NCBI RefSeq assembly: GCF_002860405.1
Contig: NZ_NMWV01000010.1
Coordinates: forward strand, 1-64,000
Reading direction: 5' to 3'
Source of the DNA: Bifidobacterium imperatoris
Lineage (GTDB): Bacteria; Actinomycetota; Actinomycetes; Actinomycetales; Bifidobacteriaceae
DNA length: 64,000 nt
Below, piece after piece: positions 8,971-18,500 of the stretch (positions are counted from its first letter, which is position 1; each line of letters starts with the position of its first letter). The position numbers and the translations under genes were made by a program. The notes under the pieces are model-generated. The model ran no database searches. It worked only from the letters and a program-made list of their open reading frames with translations, and was not told the DNA's origin.

Positions 8971-11900
8971 CGATCCTCCTCCTTGGCGGTATGGGTCACA
9001 TTAAATGCGTCGAGAATGGCGTCCTTGTCAGTCATGGTATGCCATCCTGCATTATTGAATGCGCGGATAATGTCATCATCCGCATATTCAGGTTCAATAA
9101 ATGCTGTTTTCTTGTCTTCCCAGGCGAAGGTGGAGGAACCTATGAGATTCCCCGCATCATCGCAGATGTCTTCTCCATCCATGAAGTCAGGAGCAGGAAT
9201 CTGCGCGGTGGCAAGCGTCTGCGCGATGTCTTTTGCATACGCACTGAGATACTCGTCGGAAAGAATCTCTGCCCACTGCTTATCGATTGCCGGAATGCTC
9301 TCCTTTACTTCCTTAGGGGAAAGACTATTGCGCAATGGAGCGTATAGGTCAGGATCCGCTAATCCAAGAGAGGTGGCGAAAAGGAATGTGTCGTTGAACT
9401 GCATCAGGTTAACAACATGCCAGAAACTCGTCCATTCCGTCTTGAACGCTTGTCGAGACTCATCATCCAAAGTGGCTAATGGGTCATCGCCAGATGCATT
9501 GGCAGCATAGCCTTCAATGACGTCGTTGAATAGTAGATCGTTTCGGCTTTGCCGCTTCGTGTCATCGTCGAGATACACGCAGCCGAACATTTTCAGTCGT
9601 TTGGTGCCGAAGAAGTCGAACATGGCGCGCTTGGCTTGGTTTGGTGCTGCTCCGGTAAGAGCTTGCTCCAAACCAATCATGTGGTCTGCCACGATGGGGT
9701 CATTGGTCAATGTCGATTTATGAATGGTGGACGGACCAAAGAACTTGGCATGAACCGTGAAATCAGCGTCAGCTTGTTCAGGTTCTGCAAGATAGTAGTT
9801 CAGCAGACTCATAGCAGACTGATTCCCGAGCTCCAGTTTGCTTTCCTTAACACAGTCTTTGTATTGCTCCTTTCTGGGAAGCAGTGTTGTGTCAAGAGCC
9901 TTGTCGCACAGTTGAACATCATCCGGGTTCTCCAAGAACTTCGTCACATCGTCATAGGTCAATGTCCAAACACGATACCCGCAACGGCGCAAAGCTTCTC
10001 GTTTGGCGGTATCTACGGCAACGATATTGGCATGGAACTGCAAGCCATCGGTGAACACCAGAACATCAGGAACTTTGTTATCGTGGCAATGTAGCTTGAA
10101 ATCAGGCTTTGATGTGATGACGGGAGCATGCTCCAGCTTGGAACTGAGCGCTTGGGGAACCACATCCCACTGGCGTTCGCCAATCTGCAGCGTGTATCCA
10201 TCCTTGTCTTCAACCACATCATGTCGCAGTATGGCGCGCTGTCCACGCTCTTCAGCCTTGGCCAGTGGATTGACATGGAATCGCCGCAACGCCTCAATGA
10301 ATTGAGCCTCCAGTTTGCTGTCGAGCAGCTTGTTCACTGCCACTTCAGACACTGTGGCAGTTGGAACAAGTCGCTGCTGATCTGCAAGTATCGGCGCAAT
10401 CATGCTGAGCGCAGTTTTCTTGGAAATCTTTTCCAAATCACGGCTTTGCCGGTAGGAATACAAGCAGCGGTAGCAGCCATCATCGCAAGAGCAATTGGTC
10501 ATGGCATCTTGCGCTCGCTGGAGCACATCAATGAATGCGTGGGAATCCGAGGACATTTGCTTTAAGTATCCAGTGCCTCCCGGTACTGTGTCGTAAATGA
10601 CCAGGTATGTTTTACGCAAACCGGAGCCATCGTGCAGTGGCTCATTGCTGAGCGTTGTGGCAAGATGACTCACATTGCCGAATACGGCTGACATGCCTAA
10701 CATGACGGCCGCCATGAATGAGGTCGCTTCCGAGTCATTGCCGGAGGAGTCGGCGATTCCTGGCACGAGGATACGCAACATTTCCGTGTTGATATCGCGG
10801 AAAAGGAACAGGCAGCGGTTCGTATCGGCGTTTTGCAGCACATTCGTGCGGTTAGGACAGGAGTAGGAATGGCTAATCTTGCCCTTATCATCGGCAACGC
10901 TACCGCATTTGCCGCAGACGACGAAGCCATTGCGCACGCGCTTTTCTCCGGCGATTTCGAGCTCGGTGCCGTGGGTGTCGTCTTTGCCGAAGTTAATCTC
11001 GCGGACGGTGCCGTGGGGTACGTACTCGAAGGCGAAGTCCGTGCTGCCTTGCTCGATTTTCCAAGCTATCTGAACGTCAGTGCGATCGATATCGATAAGC
11101 GAGTTTCTGACGTATAGCATGCTGGCACGGTCGTCACTACTTCCATCTACAAGGCTGTCGCTATACCGTTCTTCTGAGATAACCGTGTCAATGCGCAGCA
11201 TGTCGCGTATCTGGCCAGTATCCGCCCACTGTGTGGAACCACAAGACGGGCAGCTGGCGATATTCTTAACACGGAGAGCAGGTTCTGCATGGGAACAGTT
11301 AGGGCAAAGCCTCCACGCCGTGGCGTCTTCGTCCATGTTGCCTTTGGCAAACAGGATTCGGTTGATGGTGTACTTTCTTCCTGCCGCATAGAACGTATTG
11401 CCTGGAGCTAGTTCGGTGATGGCGGATGCCGATGGCCTTTGGAAATCGGCGGATTCCGGTTCTCGAGGTTGAGTAGGCGCCGTTCCATCGTTATCTTTGC
11501 GAAGCGTATCTGCTTTGAGCACCGTATGTAGAGTGACGCCTGATTCCGGGAAGGCATAGTTGGGAAGAATGCCTTGATCGGAAAGATAGTTGAACGTATT
11601 GGTCTTGTTCAAGGTGCTGATGATTTTGTCAATGCCTTGAATTTCATTACGACATTCACGCTTCTGATCTTCATAGGCTGAATCATTCGGATGAGCATCC
11701 AAGTCGGTGATAATGCTTTCGATTTGCTGCTTCTGCCGGTTGAACTCATCGATAGTAGCGTTAGCGCTTTGGAACGTCTCAAATACACGTCGAACCAGTG
11801 AAGGTTGTTCTTTATTGAAACCGTCAGCGGCGTCATCGGTATTGGCGGGAGTGCCATACATGAATTGTTCAAGTTGCGCATGGACACTTTGTGAGGAAGT

Positions 11901-14900
11901 GTCATCAGACATGTTGGGAGCGTCTCTGAACAGTTTCTCGAAGTCATCGAGGAGCATGGTGGCATGCGACTTCACATAGTCGATGAAGGTGAAGGGGAAT
12001 GAATCCGCGCGCTCATCGCGTATATTCGAGAGACAGTCCTTCAGCGTGGACGGAATGATATCTGCAGGTCTGATGCCGTGGTCTATCATGTCATGCACCC
12101 AATTTTCGAGTGCATAGGCAATGAGCTGGCGTTCCAAAACCGCAGTAGCTTGCAGGAAAATATGTGGGGGAGTTACGTCTCCGCTGATCATATTCAGCGG
12201 CCTTTGATAGAAGTACAGGTCATGTGGCCGTCTATTGGCCACAGCAAGTACCAGTGAGTTGCCGTCTCGGCGTCCCGCTCGTCCGGCTCGCTGAATGTAT
12301 TGGGCTTGAGTGGGAGGTATTGAAGCCAGAATAACCGTGGAAAGGTCGCCGATATCGATGCCCATCTCCAAGGTTGGAGTACACGTCAGTACATTGACCT
12401 CGCCGGGCGTATGTTCAGCGCTTTTGAACTGCCGTTCGAGTTCTGTGCGCTTGTCGCCGTCGAGCAAGCTGGTATGTTCGGCTGCACGAATACGATCGGA
12501 CGGCTTGGCACGGTATAGCTTGCCATAGTAGGAAAGCTCAAGTGCGGAGTGCTCGTCGTTATCAACATGAAGATGGCCAGGGCAGTGTCTGGTGGAGCAT
12601 CGCGCGCCATCCCACACGTTGAGGTTTTGCTCTGCACATGGCTGGCTTTTACCGCATGTATCACAAATGAGCTGGACTACCTGTGTGCCGATATGGCATG
12701 TCCGCTCGTTGAGACCATAGACGGTTTTCGTTCCAAACTTGCCTTGCATCTCGCGGCTGGCGATAAGACCGGTCTCAGCGCATGCATTCACGGCCAACTG
12801 AAGCAGTTCGTGGCTAATGTCTCCGGTAATAGCGCTATCAGTAAGATAGCGATTTGCCAATAGTTGGTAGGCGCTGGTGGAGTACGTGTCGTATGAATCT
12901 TTGTGGGCACCTTGAGCGCTCGTAGCTAGGAAGCGCGGCAGCACGTCAAAGAATGAACCGGGCATCCACCAGATACCAGTGCTCTTTTGGTTGGACAGGA
13001 AGAATCGCTTGGCATCTTGACTCAGATACTGTTCATAGGTTTTGTCGAAGAATGCGCCGGATGAACGCAGTAAGTCAAGCAGTTCAATGATGAATCGTGC
13101 CCAGTCTTCACGGTGGATGGCGCTATCGTCAAGGTTCAGCTCATTGATTGCATACTCGCGGAAACGTTCGGCAGCGGATCCAACCCGTTGCGGGTCGAAA
13201 TAGAGCGTTGCACAGCCTGACTTTGCCAAGGTGCGCCCCACCTGGGAGCGTAATCCGAATTCGAATAATGATTCCAGACGTAGTCGTCGATCAATGCAGT
13301 CGATGAGTATATGGCGTTGTGGACTTGCCGGCTTGCCTTCAAGAATGGATTCATATTCACTCATCCATGTCATGTTCGGCGCTATGAATCTTACGGCGTA
13401 TTCAGCATCATCCGAATACATGCGGTGATAATACGATGCTTGATTGTCTAGATAGTCAGCCAGAGTGGCTCCACTCTTGTTGGCATGAATGATGTAGTCC
13501 ATAGCGGAGTTGCGCAATGCGAATCGCCATGTCCGGCTGGTGAAGGCACTGGCGCGGAACGATGCGTCTTGCACGCTGTCTGAAAACACGATGGTCTTAT
13601 GATCATCGTTGAAGGCATCGGCTGAAAGCTGTGAAAGCATGACGCTGATTTGTGGTGTTGAGCGTAGACCGATTAGAGCGAGGCTGCGATTGCTGCCACA
13701 GAATGGACAACGATAGTGATTGCGCTCTTTCCCGACGATTTCCAATGCGCTGATCAGCATTGGAATACGAGGGGTGCCGCATTCGGGACATTCCTGCTCG
13801 GCCGAGTCGAACGGACTTTCCTGCTCGGACGGATTGAAAGCTGATACCGGTGAGCTTTTCATACATTGAGCGCAGAACCATTGTGGCGATGTCGCATCGT
13901 TTCCGGAATATTTGACATTCACGTCGCATGGTCGCATTACCAGAAAGTCAGTGTCTTGCCGGAACGAGAAATATGCGGCATAGAACGCTTGCAAGTTCGA
14001 AACATCGATTTTGCCGTTTTTCCCCTCAATGCCGAGCCATCCGGTTCCTCCGCAGTCCCGGCAATTGATAACCGGTAAATGATGCTGAGATGTTGCCTCG
14101 TCCAGCTCGGAGTCCGGTGCGTAATGAGGTGTTTCGTTCACGGGCACGATGCTGGCGGTAATACGGCTCAGTTCCTTGCACCACTGTTGAACCTGCACAT
14201 CGAGAAATGGCCTAGGATGCTGGATATCACCGGTTTTGGCATACGAGACCAAAGTAATGAGTGCATCTACGGCAGCTTCTTGCTGTTTGGAATTGAGCCG
14301 GTCAAATTGAGTATGACCGATGGCCAACGCTCTCAACAGGTCATCGTCGATTTGATGAGGCTTATTGCACAGATGCTGCACCAGTGAGGAGAGGAATTGG
14401 GAACACCGCAATCGTGAACTGAGATCAAGACGGAACCGTGTGTCTGATACTGCTTCTTTAGTGAGGGACTCATCATACCCCTGTAGCCAGAAGCGTGCTG
14501 CTGCAGCGATATAGGCTTCAGGCTCTACGTCCGCTTCCAAACGAATTAATGCATCCGTCTGCTGAGACGTTGGAATCGTGAAATCATAGGTGAGCGATTC
14601 TTCATCTGTATTGTCGTTGGATGCGAAAAACTCTTTGGAATTGAGACGGTCTTCAGTGATTACCGCATCAGTAGTGAACTGTGTGTTGAAAATATCCGAG
14701 GCATAATCGCAAATTGATTGGGCACCGTCTTTGGAGCCCAACGTGGCGGAAGTACCTATATAGCACATGTGCTCCGGTTCGGTATGGAGCCGGTCGGTGA
14801 GACGCCGCAGAAGACATGCGAGATCGGTGCCTTGTGCACCATCGAAGGTGTGAAGCTCGTCAACAACGAAATATTTCAGCGTGGTCTCGTCATTCTGATT

Positions 14901-15560
14901 CCACAGTTGGGAATCTTCAGGACGGACCAATAGATAATCAAGCATCTTGTAGTTGGTGAGCAGAATGTCAGGCGGGTTTTTCAGCAGTGCGTCATGGTCG
15001 CTGATCACCGCTTCCTCGGTCATGATCTTGCTCTCGTTTTTACCACCCAAGCTTTGCGTGCCCACATACATGCCTGCAGTCACCGTGTTCTTGAGCTCAG
15101 GACTATTGGCAATCAATGATGCGATGCGCTTGGCTTGGTCGGCGGCCAAGGCGTTCATCGGATATACGAGAATGGCTTTGATGCCTGGCTGCTGGTAACG
15201 GGTGCGCTGCTTATAGCAGTAATCAAGAATCGGGTAGAGGAAACATTCAGTTTTACCGGAACCGGTTCCGGTGGCCACAAGAGTGGATTGCCCCTGAGCA
15301 ATCCGCTGGAATGCCTTCATCTGGTGAGCATACGGGCGATACTTGGGGTGCAGGCATTCGCTGAATGGAAATGGTTCAGACTCCCCGGTAACACGGAACG
15401 GCAGTTTGACTGAAATGAATGGATCGAGTGTGAGTGCGTTGTCTTCTTGAGCGAACTCAACCAGTGAACCTTTGAATGGGGCGTTAGTCATGGGGAATGT
15501 GGTATGCAGATAATCCGCAATGCCCTCACGAATGTGTCGTGCCAAAACAATCGGAATCAT
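8967..15560 (-). CDS. giant DEAD/DEAH helicase with MZB/DUF1998 region and nuclease-like C-terminus (DruE/DrmAB-like)
   Basis: 2197 aa. Superfamily 2 motifs: Walker A TGTGSGKT (97-104), Ia YPMNALAADQ (about 133), Walker B DELH (about 234-237), SATLGS, then after a very long insertion the second RecA lobe with TPTLEMGIDIGDLS and QRAGRAGRRDG (about 1090). The insertion carries several cysteine pairs (CRDCGGTGW, CAQC, CPECG, CPFCG, CDTCG) likely to bind zinc. Near residue 1693, CSCDDGCYRC matches the MZB signature of MrfA/DUF1998 helicases. About 1818-1870 (SKPDFKL, VLVFTDGLQFHA, KREALRRCGYRVW) resembles a Vsr/PD-(D/E)XK-type nuclease fold; its catalytic residues are not certain. Similar architecture is known in Druantia DruE; DISARM splits helicase and DUF1998 parts into DrmA and DrmB. 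The start overlaps the methyltransferase stop by 4 bp. The likely role is translocating on and processing non-self DNA. Confidence 0.85.
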   Translation of the reverse strand: MIPIVLARHIREGIADYLHTTFPMTNAPFKGSLVEFAQEDNALTLDPFISVKLPFRVTGESEPFPFSECLHPKYRPYAHQMKAFQRIAQGQSTLVATGTGSGKTECFLYPILDYCYKQRTRYQQPGIKAILVYPMNALAADQAKRIASLIANSPELKNTVTAGMYVGTQSLGGKNESKIMTEEAVISDHDALLKNPPDILLTNYKMLDYLLVRPEDSQLWNQNDETTLKYFVVDELHTFDGAQGTDLACLLRRLTDRLHTEPEHMCYIGTSATLGSKDGAQSICDYASDIFNTQFTTDAVITEDRLNSKEFFASNDNTDEESLTYDFTIPTSQQTDALIRLEADVEPEAYIAAAARFWLQGYDESLTKEAVSDTRFRLDLSSRLRCSQFLSSLVQHLCNKPHQIDDDLLRALAIGHTQFDRLNSKQQEAAVDALITLVSYAKTGDIQHPRPFLDVQVQQWCKELSRITASIVPVNETPHYAPDSELDEATSQHHLPVINCRDCGGTGWLGIEGKNGKIDVSNLQAFYAAYFSFRQDTDFLVMRPCDVNVKYSGNDATSPQWFCAQCMKSSPVSAFNPSEQESPFDSAEQECPECGTPRIPMLISALEIVGKERNHYRCPFCGSNRSLALIGLRSTPQISVMLSQLSADAFNDDHKTIVFSDSVQDASFRASAFTSRTWRFALRNSAMDYIIHANKSGATLADYLDNQASYYHRMYSDDAEYAVRFIAPNMTWMSEYESILEGKPASPQRHILIDCIDRRLRLESLFEFGLRSQVGRTLAKSGCATLYFDPQRVGSAAERFREYAINELNLDDSAIHREDWARFIIELLDLLRSSGAFFDKTYEQYLSQDAKRFFLSNQKSTGIWWMPGSFFDVLPRFLATSAQGAHKDSYDTYSTSAYQLLANRYLTDSAITGDISHELLQLAVNACAETGLIASREMQGKFGTKTVYGLNERTCHIGTQVVQLICDTCGKSQPCAEQNLNVWDGARCSTRHCPGHLHVDNDEHSALELSYYGKLYRAKPSDRIRAAEHTSLLDGDKRTELERQFKSAEHTPGEVNVLTCTPTLEMGIDIGDLSTVILASIPPTQAQYIQRAGRAGRRDGNSLVLAVANRRPHDLYFYQRPLNMISGDVTPPHIFLQATAVLERQLIAYALENWVHDMIDHGIRPADIIPSTLKDCLSNIRDERADSFPFTFIDYVKSHATMLLDDFEKLFRDAPNMSDDTSSQSVHAQLEQFMYGTPANTDDAADGFNKEQPSLVRRVFETFQSANATIDEFNRQKQQIESIITDLDAHPNDSAYEDQKRECRNEIQGIDKIISTLNKTNTFNYLSDQGILPNYAFPESGVTLHTVLKADTLRKDNDGTAPTQPREPESADFQRPSASAITELAPGNTFYAAGRKYTINRILFAKGNMDEDATAWRLCPNCSHAEPALRVKNIASCPSCGSTQWADTGQIRDMLRIDTVISEERYSDSLVDGSSDDRASMLYVRNSLIDIDRTDVQIAWKIEQGSTDFAFEYVPHGTVREINFGKDDTHGTELEIAGEKRVRNGFVVCGKCGSVADDKGKISHSYSCPNRTNVLQNADTNRCLFLFRDINTEMLRILVPGIADSSGNDSEATSFMAAVMLGMSAVFGNVSHLATTLSNEPLHDGSGLRKTYLVIYDTVPGGTGYLKQMSSDSHAFIDVLQRAQDAMTNCSCDDGCYRCLYSYRQSRDLEKISKKTALSMIAPILADQQRLVPTATVSEVAVNKLLDSKLEAQFIEALRRFHVNPLAKAEERGQRAILRHDVVEDKDGYTLQIGERQWDVVPQALSSKLEHAPVITSKPDFKLHCHDNKVPDVLVFTDGLQFHANIVAVDTAKREALRRCGYRVWTLTYDDVTKFLENPDDVQLCDKALDTTLLPRKEQYKDCVKESKLELGNQSAMSLLNYYLAEPEQADADFTVHAKFFGPSTIHKSTLTNDPIVADHMIGLEQALTGAAPNQAKRAMFDFFGTKRLKMFGCVYLDDDTKRQSRNDLLFNDVIEGYAANASGDDPLATLDDESRQAFKTEWTSFWHVVNLMQFNDTFLFATSLGLADPDLYAPLRNSLSPKEVKESIPAIDKQWAEILSDEYLSAYAKDIAQTLATAQIPAPDFMDGEDICDDAGNLIGSSTFAWEDKKTAFIEPEYADDDIIRAFNNAGWHTMTDKDAILDAFNVTHTAKEEDR

Positions 15561-18500
15561 GATGTCACTCCTTGTGCTCCGCGATGGTGATGAGTTTCAG
15601 TGGCGAGTTGGTCGGCGTATTTGTGCTCGAAGAACGCCCATGCTGTGCGGTAGTCGGCGATGCGGTCACACAGGTCGAACGGCGCAACATACGTGATGAT
15701 ACGTTCGGTTGGGCCGTCAGGCTGAGTGTCATCGGTGATGGTGCGGATGAACTCGGTCCCTGCCTTCGCGTTCTTGATACGGCCGAAATCGCCGCGCTTG
15801 TAAGTCAGATCGCCGTAATTCTTCTTGGAGAACGTGATACGGCCGTTCGCGTCGTACCATGTGTCATCCTCATAGCTTTTGAGCACGGTGAACGTCAACC
15901 GGTAGATATCGATAAGCTCGTCCAATGTGAGCCCCAATGCCATCGAGGCAAGCACGTCGAGTTCGACTAGCGCCTGACGGCGTTCATAGTCGGTGCGAAG
16001 CGGAGTGTTCCAATCCCATTCGCGAGTCAGCTGTGTAAAGTGCTCCGGTTTGAGCCGCGAATCGGTTTTCGCCCAACTCATCGTGGCGTACGCATCTTCC
16101 CAGCAGGTTTCCCAGAGCTCGGCATACGGCTTGGTGACGCAGTTGAGCAGCAGACCGCGCAGAGCGATTTCAGAGGAAAGACAGGATTCCGGTACTGGGA
16201 ATAGCTGCAAGGTGGAATTATGAATGTCCATTTTGCCGATAGATCGTACTAAAAAATCGTAAGGGAGAGCGGCCTCAAGGCCGCTCATGAGCGCGAGCAA
16301 CGCGTAGCGCTCTGGGTGCACACCATAGCCTGCTATGGTGTTCACCCAAGCTACGCTTGGGTGAACACCAGCCGCTTGCAGCGTGCGTTCGCCCGCAAGC
16401 GGTACCATGCGTCGGCATCCAAGTCGGTACACCGCGTCGAACCGGCTGCCGTTGGCCATTTTTTGCACGCGGTCCGTGTATTCCGCATCCGAGCATGCCT
16501 GCGCGTACTTGACGCGTGGCTCATAGTCTTCGCTGATGGTGGTCAGGTCCACGAAATCGTAATCGCTGTTGACCCTGTAGTTGCGGCGCGTGGATTGTAA
16601 TATCGGATTGCCTACGCCGATGAACGGACTGGAATAAATAATTGGCTCCGATGTGGTGGGGAAGTGGATGTCATCTTTGATGGTGCCGTCCTTGCGGGCA
16701 TTGGTTTCATTCCACATTGGTGAATATGTGACGTATTTGTCATAATCACGCAATGTTTGCGGCACTTCGGCCATACGTTCCAATGCCGTGATGAGTGCAC
16801 GGGCGTATACGCCGACCATTGGTGTGGTTTTCCATGAATCAGACGTACCATCACCCACCAGTGTGGAGAACATTTTCAATGCATGCTCGTCGACCTGGAT
16901 AATGCGGTCATGGTGGCCGCGGGTGTTCCAGTTGCCGTTCTCGTCTTTAATCGTTGGGATTTCGCCTGTACCATCGGACGCATAGCATTCATCAATGGTC
17001 TTGGGCGCATACAGATTCCATATTGAGTCGAATTGCATCGGGGTTTTGTTTGATTCAGGATTTTGATACACATTGAGGCTGAACGCGGTGTGATGATCGA
17101 CCCCGACGAACAGTTTTTTCTCATTGATGAACTGGAAGTGATATCGCAGTCTGCGTACCATCTGCTCGCGCAGGATACCCGCACGTGTATCGCCATACAC
17201 CTCGTCCGGATGCACGAATGCGCTTACGCCGTTCTGTTCCCGCGTAAAAACAAACGCATTCGGCAGGAAGCAGCGGAACAGGTTGGTACGTTGGCCTTGG
17301 AGTAGCGGATAATTACCTACTGCACCGAAGAACGCGAGTTGACCTGCTACGCCAACATATTCGTGAAGTAGCGTCTTCCGCAGGTCTTCATTTTCCAACA
17401 ATGCAGGTAGACGTTTATTCATTTCCGCTGCAGTAATTGCATGGATAGCAAACGATGGTTCTACATCGGAAACAGCATTATTAGCGTTCCATTGCACATT
17501 CACCCACGGTGGGTTTCCAATCATAAAGTCGAAGCCACCATCCTTGAACACGTCGGCGAACTCCAACTCCCAATGGAAGAAATGCTGGTCCTTGGCTATC
17601 TGCTCTACCAGTTTGATACGCTCACTGATAGGCGATGAGCCATTGCGCAATTCGTCCAGATTCACCTTATGATCGCTCACGTAGTCGCGTGGCGATTCCT
17701 CATATTCAAGCGCCTCGTCAAAGGTGAACTGATCGTGCTCGTAAATCAAATTGAAATCCGCGTCGCTCACCGAACCGGTCAGAATCATCGACATATCGGA
17801 CAGATAGTCCGAGCGGCTTGGCAGCTGGTTGGCTTTCTCGATAGGCCAGAACCATAATGCACACCAGTAATCCATCGCCAGTTTCAGACGGGCATATTCG
17901 CTGGCATTGCGAGCATGCTCCGAACGATACGAAGTGGCGAGCAACTCGTCCTTCTCGCGAATATTAAGGTTTTCCGAAGCGAATGATGCGGCATCCAAAG
18001 AGCCTTGGACACTTTCCTGATCTTTGCGCTCAAACTGGTTGAATTGCTTGTCGACATCGCCATAACCGTAAATGGTGAGTTGATCACGCGTCTCTTGTTC
18101 CAGCTCACGGCGCATGGTGATTTGACCGCGCCACAGATCATCCGCAACCTTGGACAAGCGCTTCATCACATTGATTTGGCTTGAAGTATATGGTTCGGTA
18201 AACGCTTTTTTCCAAGTCTTGATGGTTTCCAGATTTGCGGTTTCAATGGCCTTTACGGTTTTGTCTCCATAAGAGCACATGCCGGGGTCTCCGGTGAGGA
18301 ACCGGTACATGCGCTTGGTGCTGGAGGAGCTTTGGCTGAAACCGATGCGCTTGGCCTCTCGCTCATACCAGCGGCCGTTTTTGGTTTTTGCCTTGAGCTC
18401 GGCCTCGGTGTACCCAACGCGTCGAGCGCCGATGAGCGAATTACCGCATTGCAGCTGCGTGCCGAACCACGGTACAAACGAGCCATCGCAAATCGTGTTC

